From positions 145,993,350 through 146,057,349 of the forward strand of contig CM043949.1 of NCBI GenBank assembly GCA_014529385.2: 64,000 nt of DNA, written 5' to 3'. The notes beneath the pieces were generated by a model, which worked only from the letters and a program-made list of their open reading frames with translations, did no database searches and was not told the origin of the DNA. Positions within the stretch are counted from its first letter, which is position 1, and each line of letters opens with the position of its first letter. Below are positions 22,776 through 35,350 of this stretch, in pieces. The position numbers and the translations under genes are program-made. The DNA is from Adiantum capillus-veneris. Lineage: Eukaryota; Streptophyta; Polypodiopsida; Polypodiales; Pteridaceae.

Positions 22776-25700
22776 TTTTACCCCACATCACTTCCACAAA
22801 AATATCTTCATAAACTACGGCCACTTTGGCTTCCAAATATTTTCCATGACTGCTTTCCACCGATCTTCTGGCCAGTGCCTCTTCCATATTTTGTTGAGGG
22901 GGCTAGACCACTCATTCTTGTGCATTAATGCATGATAGATGTCTTTAGAATGGGGTTTCCAGAAAAGACTACTTCCGGGCCATCTCTAGGCGTTCCACTC
23001 AAATCCAGATTCGCAGAATGGCATTACAACCTTGTCCAACTCTTTTAACACTTTGTTGACTAATAATATCTCAAAGCCATTCAGTTGATACTAGGTTGCC
23101 AGCGATTCAATGGTTTTTCAGCTCTTACTGCTACCGTCCCACAAGTGAACAAGTCTATTCAAACCTTATTATTCACTTTTCTCACAGTTTCTATCAATAG
23201 GGGCTTTGTGGTGGTTCTAAAACTTTAACGAGCCAGGGAGACCAGTGCAAAAAAGATGGAGTTCTTGAAGTACCTGGTTTCTTCCCCCCACTCCAACACC
23301 CCAGCTACTCTTTTGCACTTCCTCACAAGTTCCCCCGATATGCCACCTAGACTTAAGCTAGACCACGTTGGGGCTAAAAGTTTTTCATGAAACTCCACCC
23401 CTTTCCATTTCCCACCTTTTGACCCAAGTTTAGATGCATCTAGAATATCCTTGGTCATGATAGCCCAAGCTTGGTCCTGCTTAGCCAAGGAGATCATAAA
23501 TTTGGTGCACAGGGCCTCAGCATGGGCAACTGGGTTAAGAATTTCGAGACCTCCTTGGTCCACTGGTCGAGCGAATGACTCCCATGTGGCCCACTGCCAT
23601 GGTCGAGAGGTTTTCGTGCTATTTTTCCATGAGAATTTTTTTATTGGTTTTAAGAATTCTTTCCACTAACACTTCGCCATCTTAAGAAGTGGGCTAGTGA
23701 AGGCAATATAAGGGAGCATGAATGAATTTATCACTTTAATTTGGCTCGGGAATGGGAGAAGAGCATACTCCCACCTTCTCATTTTTGTTCTGACTTTTTC
23801 AAGGACCCAATGGAATCTTTGTTTGTGAGTGACATCCACCCCCAAAAGGGGGCTCCTAAGTTCTTGAAGATATTCCCTTTTGAGACAATCTCCCCTATCC
23901 AGACAGAAGGGTTGAATAGGTGTTTTCGGACAGGGAGATGAGCTTTGACTTCTCTATATTACACTTGGAACCCGAGGCCACAACAAACGTTTGCACAATC
24001 TCCATAGCTCTCCTCACAACCTGGGGGCACACCTTCAAGAAGAGGAGCTAGTCATCTGTAAAAAGTTTTGCCAAGAGCTGGTCATTTCCCGATAAAGCTA
24101 AGCCTTGTAACTCCCCTCACACAAAACTGGCTTCGAGCATCGTGATGAGAGGATGCGATCCGATGGCAAAAAACCAAGCAGGCTAGGGGGCATCCTTGCT
24201 TGATAGTCTTTTTGACCTCAAAGAAGCCCACAATTCTATCATTAAACAAGAGTTCTGACTGGTTGTTAGCACCCAAAGTGCAAACAAGGCGACATAGGCA
24301 AGGCCCTAAGCTTAGAGCTTCCATGACATCTTCTATATATGACCATGTTATTCTATCATAAGGCTTGTCCAGGTCAAGATGTAGTAGAGTGCATTCTTGC
24401 TTGGTGTAGGTTGTGCATTCAATGACCACCATTGATGCCAAGATATTGTCATAGATGGATCTTCCTCTAATGAACCCATGCTGATGGGGAGAGATGATCC
24501 TGTCTAGTAGGAGGGCTAGTCTGAGGGCCACCACCTTGGCAATAATTTTGTAAGCTACTGACATCAGGTAGCCCTGGCAATAATTTCGTATGCTACTGAC
24601 ATTATAGTAATAGGGCAATAATGCTTAAGTTGAGGGGCTGAGAGCAACAGACCTATTTGGGGATGGGTTTTATGAGACCTCTATTCACACTTGTATCCAA
24701 CTACCCTTCAGTAATGGCTTGGTTAGCCAAACACGTGACTGGGACCTTGAGATCATCCCAAAATTCCTTGAAGAATTCAACTGTCACCCCATCCCAACCG
24801 AGGGACTTTTCCTTGCCAAGAGCTTGCAATGCTGGTGAACATTCGTCTTTGGAGAATGCCACTTCTAGGCGGTTGGTTTTCGATTTGGAAACTTTCATCT
24901 CGACACTCTCTAGCAAAGTCGCTCTGGCTTTATCCACTTCTTGGGACCGGGTCTCTGGTTGGCCAATAATCTGGCTTAAATAGTTCAACAATAGACCAAC
25001 CATCTCATCTTGGTTCTGCACTACATTCCCATTCTCATCATAGAGTGAGTGAACACGGTCCCGACTCTTCTTGACTTTCAAAGGCCTAAAAAAATGTGCT
25101 TGATTAGAGGCTTCTGGTTGTAGGAAGCTTCATCTCCCTGGAGATCAGTCTCGCCTTCGTGATTTCCTCAAGTTGTTCATTATTCAGGTTAGATTTAGCT
25201 TTGAGCCACCGCTTATGCTCATCCTCAGAGCTAGCCTAGCAGCATTTCTTGAGGATAGCCAAGCCAACTCCATTGTGAGATGCTTGAGGTGTGCCTCAAT
25301 GGATTTTTTAATCCAAGGGCATGAGCTTTTGATCGCTTTTTTAATGCTTCTAGCGAATGGGTCCCAAGCATTAGATTTATTGAGATCTACATCTTTCTTG
25401 AGCTTACCTAATGCTTTCTTGGTGAGGCTTCCAAAAAGACGGTCCTTGAATAGGTGTGTCCCTATTATAAGAAGCTTTTTCACCCCTTTTGGGTTTTGTC
25501 CCTCCCCTTTAGCTTTCTTGAGTTGAATATGTAAGGGCATGTGATCCGATAGGATTTTTTATGAGATCACCTTCATCTCTAGCATCAACGGGATCTAGTT
25601 AGCTTGGTGAGAGCAATAGCATCTCTCAAGCCTGGAGACTGTGCGGGCATACTGGAGACTTGTGTAGGTGAACCCAGGCATGTTGTTCGAGGGGTCCACC

Positions 25701-26870
25701 GCCCACAAATCAACCATAGCCCACTTCTCACACAAGGTCATCCATTTAGATTTTTCAATGCCGGCCAATACACTGGCATAACCTGCTCTATCCTTGCTCT
25801 TCTCTACCATATTGAAATCCCCAACCAACATCCACTCCCCTTCTAAAGGAGTATCCCTGAGATGCATCCACAATTTAGCTCTATCCTTTGTAGTGCAAGG
25901 GCCAGGGGCTGATCTTCCCACCTGATTCTAACTCCAAGGACTCTGCCAGAGGGATGGTTGAAAACCATCTTTGGCTCCAATTCTCTGTCTAAAACAAATA
26001 GAACACCATTACATTCGTCACCTCCTTCTCCATAGAACATGAGCTTTTTTCCTAAAGCTTGTTTTCTCTTGCTACGAGCATCAAGATGGTGCTCTTGGAT
26101 GGCCCAACAACTGACTACTTTTTCCTTCTTGATTTCATCCCAGAAGGGCACTCTTCTTTTTGGTCTTCAATCCCCTTCACTTTCCAAGAATGGATAGTGA
26201 TAGTATCCATCATTGGGAAAGCGGAACAAATTCCTCAACATCCGATGCCTGTCTATTCACCCTAATATCGAACCTAGGAGAATGGGGCAAAGTTTGGAGG
26301 CATTTTTTCTAGTAGCAATTCAAAGAGGTTGCGGAGAGGGATGGCAAATGTCCCTCCTTTTCAGTGGGGTGGGGGTTGGAGAGGTGCCTTTCCCTTTCAA
26401 GGAACAAGTGGCTTCTAGTGTCATGGATTGCCTTGCCATTACCTTCACCCTCTTGACCCTCTTCAGCCCACAAACTTGCACTGCCAATGTAGTTGAAACT
26501 GTTAGAAGTTTTGGTGTTGCAGAAGAAAGGACACAAGTATTTTCATTGCTTGGACACTCGGTGGTTTGTGGTGTGACACTTTACTTCTCCACTGACATCT
26601 CCTTCATTTTTGTATCTTCTTCATCTCATATCATGGCCTCTTTTTCCTCCCCTGCTTTTGTCTCTTCATTTTTCTTCGTTTGATTCTCACTCTCTTCCAC
26701 AGCTGCTTCCCTACCAAGAACTTAATTGTCGTCCCGTAGATTGGACTCTTGCACTTTAGGATTGCTACTTACTTTAGCCTTCATGGGACAGTCCTTAGCA
26801 AAGTGCCCAAATTTGTTACATTCGAAGCAAGCCCCAAAGTAGGGGCTCGACTCATAATAATCCCTCTCTC
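22776..26870 (-). mobile_element. LINE family L, copy 2 (about 4.1 kb, inserted in repeat B)
   Basis: Minus-strand domains in order. A CCHC zinc knuckle (CFECNKFGHFAKDC, about 26,830) ends the ORF1 part. An endonuclease with GDFNMVE and PGFTYTS lies at 25,595-26,151. A spacer helix region is at 24,701-25,540. Reverse transcriptase at 24,050-24,618 has HQHGFIRGR, LDLDKPYDR and LFTDD. The C-terminal IDQGGLEILNP is near 23,550. The flanks CTATGTAGAGCTTCT (22,761-22,775) and CTATATAGAGCTTCT (26,871-26,885) are a 15-bp target-site duplication with one mismatch. Both ends are truncated relative to copy 1 and the ORF1 start. Confidence 0.85.
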
Positions 26871-27040
26871 CTATATAGAGCTTCTAATAGTGAAGCTCTC
26901 TTTGGTCAATTTTGAAGTTTGTCATCTTTGGTGCTCCTCTAGCTTCATCTTTGGGGCTCCTCTAGCTTCAACCAATCATAGAAAATTATTGGGAAGCCTC
27001 ATGACCTCTATAAAGATTTAAGTTTTCCTTAAGGTTACTG
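26871..27040. repeat. Dispersed repeat B, copy 1, right part
   Basis: Continues repeat B after the LINE; aligns to 36,355-36,510 of the uninterrupted copy. One copy of a 27-bp phrase ending CTCCTCTAGCTTCA is duplicated here. Confidence 0.7.
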
Positions 27041-27136
27041 CATGGTACTTTACTTATTGTCTCATAATTTTTTCTCCTTTAACTAGTGGTAATGGTTTTT
27101 GCTCGCTTTTATCCTTGATTCTGCTCTGCCCCGTAC

Positions 27137-27224
27137 GTAGCCATTATGAAACTTATGGTTATCAAACTAGCTTAAGCTTTGATACTTAAGCTAGTTTGAT
27201 AGCCAAAAGTTTCATAATGGCTAC
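27137..27224. repeat. Near-perfect 88-bp inverted repeat
   Basis: The arm starting GTAGCCATTATGAAACTT pairs with its inverse ending AAGTTTCATAATGGCTAC, with a short centre around CTTAAGCTTTGATACTTAAG. It may be a MITE core or a hairpin from LINE insertion. It borders the 3' LINE fragment that follows. Confidence 0.85.
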
Positions 27225-27229
27225 ATAGG

Positions 27230-28012
27230 GGTTAGACATGTTGCAAAAACCTAGGATTTTGCGATGGTGGAATGCCGGCTCTGCGTCGCTACATGATTAA
27301 CCTGCAAGCTCTGCAGGGCATGGGCGGTCGAAGGTAGGGTTGTGGAAGGGCGCTTTGTCGAGCATACAATTGCGCCGAGGGTGGAGGTGGCCTGAGTGAA
27401 AGAGGCGCAAGGATGCACCTTGGTGGGGGGTCTCCGTCTGTGTCCTCCTCATCTTTGCCTTGCTTTCCCCGCATCCCCCCTAATTTTTTCACTACGTGGC
27501 CTTGTCTCGGATGTGGTTTGCTTTGGGCATAATGACTGGGGTGGCAGCTCACCCATATTTGGCAAGAAGGCAGTGTCTTCTGTCGGTGGTTGTCTTGTCT
27601 ATGCAGTGCTTGGGTTTGGTTTCATGTAAAAGCCCTGGTTTTTGGTTATTGGCTTCCATGTAAAAAGTCAAATTATGGACTACTGTTGGCGTAGTTAATC
27701 TGTCTTCTTGTATGGTTACGGCTCCATGTAAAGCCGTTTGGTCTTATCACAGATGTTCGTGAGGTTTTGTTGATCAGGGCTTTCTCGGAGGACGAGGCTA
27801 ATATGAGTGGCAGGCATGGTAGTCTTGATGGCACCCTTCAAGGCTGTGTTAGTTAGGATGGTGTTTCGCCTTTCAATGGTCGGGGTCGCCGAAGTATTTG
27901 TATTTTATGGGTTCCATGGCTCGTGTTGAGCATGGACTTGATGTATTTTGTTTGTTATTATGCTAATATAATCTACGCCATTCACAGTTGTGAGTTTGGC
28001 AAAAGAAAAAAC
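27230..28012 (+). mobile_element. LINE family L 3'-end fragment, plus strand
   Basis: GC-richer non-coding block ending in TTGTGAGTTTGGC then AAAAGAAAAAA, the same terminal signature as at 17,855 and 20,163 but on the plus strand. No accepted gene. The 5' limit is approximate. Confidence 0.5.
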
Positions 28013-28129
28013 AGATTTTGTGTAGTTACTGTATATTAGCTTTGGTTTTGAAGCTTTGATTTCAACGATTCTTTTGTTTAGTTCCAACCTTTTGTTTGTA
28101 TAAGATCTTGAGGCTTTATCCTTTGAGAA

Positions 28130-28745
28130 TGACATTGAGAAGGTACTTGTCAACACTGTTGTTGAAGGCATGGACAATCTTATGATGTTGATTAGTGACT
28201 CTACTTTTGAGTGGAAGGCTTGGAAATGGTCCATGAGTAGTTGTTTCTCTAGACCCCATACCAAGGAGGGCATATACCAAGTGATAATCCATGGGGTTGA
28301 TTGGTTTGCCCTGTTAAACAAGTAGTGGAAGATGCAATGGTCAGAGGCTCAGGAAATAGAGGTCACAAATAACATTTGGAATCCACAATGGCCTCAGTTT
28401 ATGAAGATGAAGGTGCTTGGGGGGGGGGGGGGGGGGGGAGGCATTATTGATTGGTGTCAAGATTCAAGTGCATGGTATTGGGCCCGATCGATGTTCAGAG
28501 TGCAGGGTGGTTAGTGAAGACCTCGGGCACCTTTTCATGGAATGTTCGAGTATCAGAGGCCTTGTAGAAAAGTTGTGCAAATGGATACAAAGGTCGTGGA
28601 AAATTGGGTTCTTCAAGAGGAATTTATGCATGGGCGACAAACAATTTTGAAGCTCTACACTTCTAATTTATACTCAAATTGTCAGATACTATTTTTTAGT
28701 AATATTTGGAAGGCCTTGCAAGAATTACCAAGTCTTTGATAGTGA
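28130..28745 (+). pseudogene. LINE family L, copy 3, ORF2 C-terminus with poly-G insertion
   Basis: The plus strand reads IDWC/ALLIGVKI, then GPDRCSECRVVSEDLGHLFMEC and KLCKWIQRSWKIGFFK. These match the zf-RVT region of LINE L copy 1 (18,270-18,470). A run of 20 G (28,419-28,438) sits where copy 1 encodes FLWKVMWGALLTG. The run replaced or expanded part of that codon stretch and shifts the frame. Confidence 0.7.
28419..28438. repeat. Poly-G tract of 20
   Basis: Uninterrupted G run inside a former coding region; a likely expansion from a Trp-Gly (TGGGG) codon context. Confidence 0.9.
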
Positions 28746-28789
28746 CCTCTCGGTGGCTAGCTTCTTACATAAGTGACATAATCAAATCA

Positions 28790-28955
28790 AGACATCGATG
28801 GCCCTAAGATGATCCACATGGCATCCCCATTGGCGACAAAAAAAAGAGCAGTAAGATTTTAATTTAAATTGAACAATGCCATCATGGATCGATGGTGTAG
28901 TGTTCTTGAATCTTGTAATGATGTGATATCAATCTTTGGCTAATCTTTCTCTTTT

Positions 28956-28989
<34 letters not shown>
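28790..28989. repeat. Dispersed repeat C, copy 2, with (CT)n end
   Basis: Matches the end of repeat C copy 1 (21,495-21,650) from GATCCACATGGCA to TTTGGCTAATC, then passes into a (CT)n tract at 28,961-28,989 where copy 1 passes into poly-C. Confidence 0.65.
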
Positions 28990-28991
<2 letters not shown>

Positions 28992-30011
28992 GTTAATATT
29001 GAAGCAAAATGCTCTACGTTGCATGTCATAAAATCTAATATCTAACCAACCCAAATGATTTTTTTATATTAAATTGATCATTTAATGTGGGAGAATAAAC
29101 GTGAACAAGGGTTAGAATATAGACATGTTCTTACAAATCTATCTCAACATAAGGCCAATAATAAAGGGGTTCAAATGAGAGATAGTCTGTCAAAGAGCAA
29201 GATTAGCTAATGGAACTTAAAGACCTTAGGGTTAGCTTCAAGGGTTCAAATGAGAGATGGTATGTCAAAGAGCAAGGTTAGCTAATGGAACTTAAAAACC
29301 TTAGGGTTAGCTTCATTAAAGACCTCAGGTTAGTGTTAAAAGTCCTTTGACCTTAGGCAAGTTAGAGCTGAGCTTAAGGTGGGAACTCGGCCCAACCAAG
29401 CTTGAGGTGCTTGTCCTTTGACCTTAGGTAGACCTTAGGCAAGCTAGGGTTGAGCTTGAGGTGGGAACTTGGCCCAACCAAGCTTGAGGTGCCTGTTGTG
29501 CTTGTTGACTAAGGTGCTTGAGGTGCTCAATGACTAAGGTGCTAAGGTGCTCCATGACTAAGGTGCTTGAGGGAGTAAGGTGTTCCACAAAGTCAATGCA
29601 TATTCCTATACAAGGGGGGACGAGCCCTCATTGTAGGGGCTAGAGAGAGAACATACACACCCCCACACAAGGGAAGCTTGGTACAAAAAAAGCAAGTAGG
29701 ACACTTGTCAAGCTTCTCCTCATGTTGCCCTCATAGTATGTCTAAAGCTTATAATTGGTCTCCCAAGGAGTACAATGATAATCTAGTTAGTTTAATTAAT
29801 TGTTTATGCATTTATCAAGTCCTCTCTCTCAAAGGGAAAAGGGGGACACTTGTCTCAAGGTTAGCATGCCTGTTTGATATGCACTCTGCATGTGATTGGT
29901 CAGGCTTGCAAGGGTCCAATGAGCTTCCATGTTGAGCTATAAGAGGGGGTCGACCAAAGCAAGAAGGGGGACTAGCTTGGGGGGTATACTCCCCCCCCCT
30001 CCCCTCCCCCC

Positions 30012-30046
<35 letters not shown>

Positions 30047-30235
30047 ATTGTGTGAGTTGCAAGTGCAAGAGCTCCATCTCCTTCTCCAAGCTAGTAGAGA
30101 AGTTGAGAGCCTACACCAACACTCTTGGCTATGGAATGCAAATCCAACCAAGAGCCATGCTCTAATGCTTAAGCTTGCCATCTTCTCTATCTTCATTACT
30201 ATGCTATTATGTATGCTAGCAAAAAGAGTGATCAT
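28990..30235 (+). repeat. Family A LTR, second copy, left part (sense on plus strand)
   Basis: Reads as the inverse of 1,330-2,440 of the first LTR. The shared phrases include GATCATTTAAT.TGGG, GCCTACACCAACA and GCAAATCCAACCAAGAGCCA, and a (CA)n tract (30,015-30,045) stands where the first copy has (GT)n. Two near-identical phrases around 29,165-29,320 are a local tandem duplication. The LTR is interrupted at about 30,235 by the copia element and continues at 35,351. Confidence 0.65.
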
Positions 30236-30428
30236 AAGCGAAGATGAAGGAATCTCAAGGCACACAATGGAAAGTGTATTACTTAGTGTGCAATGGAAAA
30301 ATAGATAGTCCTAGAGTGATGGACGTATATACAATGCACGTGGGAAAAAACCTCCTAAAGAGGAAAAAAATGCCCTCGACGGTCCTAAGTGTGTTCACAC
30401 ACATCACTACCACATGTATATGGTAACA
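30236..30428 (-). repeat. Copia 3' LTR (truncated)
   Basis: Direct copy of 35,160-35,350, ending on the plus strand in TATATGGTAACA next to the polypurine tract. Its outer 35 bp are missing. Confidence 0.75.
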
Positions 30429-30499
30429 AATCCCCCCTGGAGTGATGCGATGAACGAGAGCTGGCATATGAGTAAAGGAAAGTGCCATGCCTTGAGGAC

Positions 30500-33400
30500 A
30501 TGATCAATCCACAAAGGGGAGCAAGCCCAAAGCTTTGCGAAAAGCTTTGAACTTCTCAAGAGACAATGCCTTTGTGAAAATATTTGCAAGGTTGTCCTAT
30601 GTCAGTACATAAGCCAAGTTGATCTCTCCTACAGGGAGCCTCTCCCTGACATAGTGGTAATGCACTTCAATGACTTCAATGTGCTTTGTGCGAGCATGGA
30701 AAGTTGGGTTCCTCGCAACTGTCAATGTGCTACGACTGTCAATGTAGATAGTGTTGGCATTGTCTTGTCCAACACCCAAATCAGCCATAAGGCTGAGCCA
30801 TACACACTTAACCGTAGGTGTGAAGACTGTTGTGTACTCAGCCTCGCAACTCGAAGTGGCCACATTAGGTTGCTTCTTGCTCAACCATGATATACATGAA
30901 CTGCCAAGCATAAAACAAAAACCACTTGTGGACACTCGTGTGTCAAAACAACCAGCCCAATCTGAGTCTGAAAAAGCATGTAAGTCTGGCGGCAATGATC
31001 CCTCCCTGGGATAAAACAAACCAAGATGTGAAGTGCCACTCAAGTAGCGGAAAATCCTCTTGGCAGCCTGCCAGTGGTTAGACCTTGGGCTATGCGTAAA
31101 TCTATTGACTAGTGAGACTGCAAACTGAATATCCGGCCTCATGTTGCATACATAAATGAAGCAGCCAACAAAAGTTTGGTAAAGAGTGACATCAGGAGGA
31201 TCACCAGCATCATGTAAACTTAGTTGCAAACTTGTTTCCATGGGAGTGGCAATAGGTTTGCAATCCTCAAGTCCACACTTACATAGGAATGTCTCTATAT
31301 AACTTTTTTGACACAAGGCAACAACCCCAAATCCTTCATCTTGAACGTAGAATTTAAATTAGCCTTACATTTAGCAATATGCGCCTCATTGGGACCAATG
31401 ATCAACAAATCATCCACATAAGGAACAACAATGAGAAGTACATTGCCTCACGTTTGACATGCAATGTGCTTTATGTTGGACTGTTACGAAAGCCTCGTTT
31501 GACCAAATGAGTGTGAGCTTTCTCATACCAACCATGAGGAGATTGCTTCAACCCATACAAAACCTTCTTACATGTGCACACTTTGTCCTCTTGTCCTTTC
31601 TTGACAAAACCGCAAGGCTGTGTTTCATAAACTTCCTCAAATATGTCACCATTCAAGAAAGCAGAAACAATGTCTCATTGATATACATCCCAACCAAAAT
31701 GAGCTGCCAATGCACATAGAAAATGAACAGTAGTCATACGACAAGTGGGAGCAAAAGTTTCTTCATGATCTATGCCTTTTTGCTGTGCATAGCCTTTTGC
31801 AACAAGTCAAGCCTTATGGCGATCAACCTCACCATCCGGCTTGCGTTTCAACTTGTAACCCACATTGTACCAATGGCCTTTTTGCCAGGAGGAAAATCAC
31901 ATAAAGTCCATGTGTCATTTTCTATAAGTGCATCATATTCTGATTGCATGGCAGCCATCCAATTTTTTGAATTTTGTGATTCATCAAAAGACAGATGTTC
32001 CTCAACATCATGTAAGCTAGACACAGTCAAAGCATAACAATCTGATGCATAAGAGGCATGGCGAGAACTTGAATGAGTACAACTAAACAAAGGTGCATCC
32101 AATTTACTGTCACGCAAAGTATGCACCAGCCATTTTGGCATACCTCTAGCCTGCTCGTTTTCAGTCCTTTCCTCATCAAGTACATCATGTACATCTGCAT
32201 CAATAATAGGCTGATCTGTAACATTTTTAGAAACCCCCATAGGCTGTACATTTGCCTCATTGGAATCTACATTCGTACTTCCACCACTGAAAAGAGACAA
32301 CAAAGTGTCATAAATGTCATGTGAGCTTACATCATTGTTTCTAGTACATGACAACAAAGGCTGAACAGAATCTTCCACAAACACAACATCAGGTGAGACC
32401 AAAATACGCTTTGTTTGCGGATGGTACAACCTATAACGTTTGCTTTCAGCACTATAACCAACAAAAATACATTTGATAGCCTTATCATCCAATTTTCTGC
32501 ACTGTGCTTGTGGCACTAAACCATAAGCCAAACAGCCAAGAACACGCATGTGCTCAATAGATGGCTTTATATCATGCAATGCTTCATATGGAGTCATAGA
32601 CTGCAATGCTTTTGTAGGACACCTGTTGAGTACATAAGTGGCACACATGATAGCCTCAAGCCATAACGAATGTGGTAAATCTTGAATCATAACGAATGTG
32701 GTAAAGCTTGAATCTTGACCATACATCTTACCATTTCCATAAGAGACCCGTTTTTCCTCTCAGCAACACCATTTTGCCGAGGCATATATGGCACTGTACA
32801 TTGATGTTTTATCCCACGACTAGCCATAAATGCATTAAATTCATGAGATATATACTCCCTCCCTTGATCAGAACAGAGGGTGCCCATAGTACATTTCGAG
32901 ACATTCAACCATAGCAAGAAATTGATTGAAGCACATGAACACTTCGGACTTAGCTTTCAATGTATATACCCATGCATGCCTGGAATAGTCATCAATGAAA
33001 ATCACGAAGTATAAGTAATTTCCCAGGACGGAGTTTGCATAGGCCCACAAACATCACTATGCACAACTTGCAAGCTGCATGTAGCACAAACTGACCCATC
33101 CTTTGGAAACTTCGCACGCTGCATTTTACCCAAAATACAGCTTTCACAAACATGTTTGACAGGTTCTTCAAGAGGCGGCAAAGAAGCAACCATATCAGAT
33201 TTTTGCAAACGTGGCAAACTAGCAAAATTCAGATGCCCAAAACCTGCATGCCATAGTTTGCATTTGAAACAGCCCTTGAATCTGCAAGTGCATTGGCAAA
33301 TTTTTTTCCATACTTGTCATACAAACTGAGCTTATAATGCCCACAGCACAAAATGCCAGATGCAACAATTTCATCACCAAAACTAAGATCATGAATTGTA

Positions 33401-33930
33401 CATCTGTCATCCACAAATTTGACTACAAGTCCAAGTCTAGCAAGTGTAGGTACATACAAAAGATTCTTCTTGATCCCAGGTACATAAAGTGCATCAGCAA
33501 GTGTGAAAGAACTACCATTTGCAGCAGTAAGCACAATCTTTCTAGCTCCCTGAACCGGATAAGAGGCATTGTTGGCACAAGTGTCTGAATTCCCATGAGG
33601 GACAAACTCGAGAGAGGTGAACAAATCACGATGTGAGGTAATGTGCTTTGTAGCCCCACTGTCAAAATATCAGACATGTGAATCTCCAGCAATTGACATG
33701 CATGCATCATGGACAGTAGGATTATAGGTACACTCTGCATTGAAAGCCCATCTTGCATCAACATTAGCAGAATAGTCTCCTTTCACAAAAGACTTAACAA
33801 TAGCTGCATTTGTAGTGGAACCAGTATTTGCATTGGAACCACCCTCTTTCTTCTTTGCCTCTTTGGCCTTCCACTTAGGACATTGTTTGATCCAATGATC
33901 ATTAGCTTTACAATAATGGCAACGCATCTT
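30500..33930 (-). pseudogene. Copia pol polyprotein remnant
   Basis: From 5' to 3' on the minus strand: a CCHC knuckle CHYCKANDHWIKQC (about 33,880-33,921); a protease with DSGAT (about 33,645), preceded by a stop in place of the usual Trp; pre-integrase HVCESCILGKM (33,100s); integrase HSDVCGPM, SDQGREY and NGVAERKN, giving the D, D and E; reverse transcriptase with KQSPHGWYEK (31,540s) and the catalytic YVDD (31,409-31,420); RNase H with SDSDWAG, SWLSKKQ and EAEY (30,750-31,000). At least four frame breaks separate these blocks. The gene order integrase before reverse transcriptase is diagnostic for copia. Confidence 0.85.
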
Positions 33931-34082
33931 CTTTTTGTCCTTATCACTAGAATTTCTAGACGAATTGCTACCAACAGAAGCATTAGGAACATGTGATTTC
34001 CCACTCGCAGAAGAACCACATTGCTGTTACCACCCTTTCTTTGAGAAGCAATAAAAGCATGTTCAACTGCACGCTGTCTAGT

Positions 34083-34762
34083 CTAGTTTTTCTTGGAAAG
34101 TGATTCTTGCAACAACAATGTGCACAATGCATCAAACTTGACAACTTCAGGATTTCCTTGGGTCATAAGTTTCCAAGTACTAGCAAAAGTCTGGTAAGAG
34201 TCTGGCAAGGCATCAAGAACAGTCTGCACAAGGGAACTGTCTGAAATGACTTCACTTGTACAAATAAGTTGCTCATTGATATCCTTGACACCAGCAAGGA
34301 AAGTGTCCATATCATCTTCCTCATGCATAATCTTCGACTCCAGCTCTTTACGCAGCAATACAATTTTTGCCTCAATGCGGCTTGCATAAAGACCAGCCAT
34401 AATATCCCAAGCATGTTTTGCAGATTTTGCTGAACGAATGTGAGGAGTAATGGTGTGCTTCATAGACAACGCAATCAATGCATGAGCCTGTGCATCCTTT
34501 ACATCCCAACGAGCTTGTTCTGCCATAGGCAAAACAACTCTAACAACATCAATCCTTGTAGCAAGACCTGCAACATCCTCACATCCTCAACATCGCCTAC
34601 ATCCTCAGAACCAGGACATACATCAATGTTCTACAAGATATTCTAGATGCCTTTTGACACAAGAACATGTTGCTTCATGTAAGCCCACGTAGGGTAATTG
34701 TCCCCATCCAATCTGTCATCAACAGCAAACATCTTGAACACATTTGTGTTGTTGTCAGCCAT
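34083..34762 (-). pseudogene. Copia gag remnant
   Basis: The ATG at 34,762 starts MADNNTNVFKMF and continues to LDGDNYPTWAYMKQHV, the N-terminal W-motif of copia gag. A stop follows at about 34,643. A second frame (34,532-34,083) carries the UBN2-type gag core, with ALIALSMKHTI, AKHAWDIMAGLY and LLQESLSKKN. The break near 34,540-34,640 is a frameshift or small rearrangement. Confidence 0.75.
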
Positions 34763-35106
34763 GGTAAGTGTTGCATCTGATGTGAAAACTACCCAAAAAG
34801 AGGAGAAACGAAGCGGGAACAACATGCGCTATATAGCACAAACCGTAGAAGACTATAAGGGACCTGTTATGCAAAAAACGGCACCGACAAAAAATTTGCA
34901 CAAAATGATGAAATAGCATGTGCAGTACTGTCTTTAGTGGAAACAGAGGCCGAAATGAGCCCGAATCAGAAATCTGAGTAGATAAGCATTATGAGTTCTC
35001 CCAAAATTTTGTCGACCTGCGAATGCTCGCCGAAGCTCACTGAAATTGGAGAAAGTGAGCAGGCGTGTGCTCGAGCTGTTGGCGATTAAGCGAGGGAGGA
35101 CACAAT

Positions 35107-35120
35107 CTACTATGATACCA
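35107..35120 (-). promoter_or_regulatory. Copia primer-binding site
   Basis: On the minus strand TGGTATCATAGTAG follows the LTR end after two bases; it matches a Met-tRNA-type PBS at its first eight bases. Confidence 0.7.
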
Positions 35121-35122
35121 AT

Positions 35123-35350
35123 TGTTGGAATTAGGGTTGCAGGAAAACACACACATCTTGGAGAAAACGAAGGAAGCTCAAGGCACACAATGGAAAGTGT
35201 ATTACTTAGTGTGCAATGGAAAGATAGATAGCCCTAGAGTGATGGGAGTATTTACAATGCACGGGGGGAAAAACCTCCTAAAGAGGGATAAAGTGGCCCA
35301 ACGGTCCTAAGTGTGTTTACACACATCACTACCACATGTATATGGTAACA
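35123..35350 (-). repeat. Copia 5' LTR, 228 bp
   Basis: On the plus strand it starts TGTTGGAATT and ends GGTAACA; on the minus strand this is TGTTACC...CCAACA. Direct repeat with 30,236-30,428. Confidence 0.85.

Larger units (their letters stand above)
30236..35350 (-). mobile_element. Ty1/copia retrotransposon, near complete, inactive
   Basis: Flanking LTR copies at 30,236-30,428 and 35,123-35,350 enclose gag, zinc knuckle, protease, integrase, reverse transcriptase and RNase H in copia order on the minus strand. The PBS lies at 35,107-35,120 and the polypurine tract (GGGGGGA on the minus strand) at 30,430-30,441. The left LTR lacks about 35 bp of its outer end, so no target-site duplication can be shown. 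Stops and frameshifts break gag and pol. The element sits inside a family A LTR. Confidence 0.88.
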
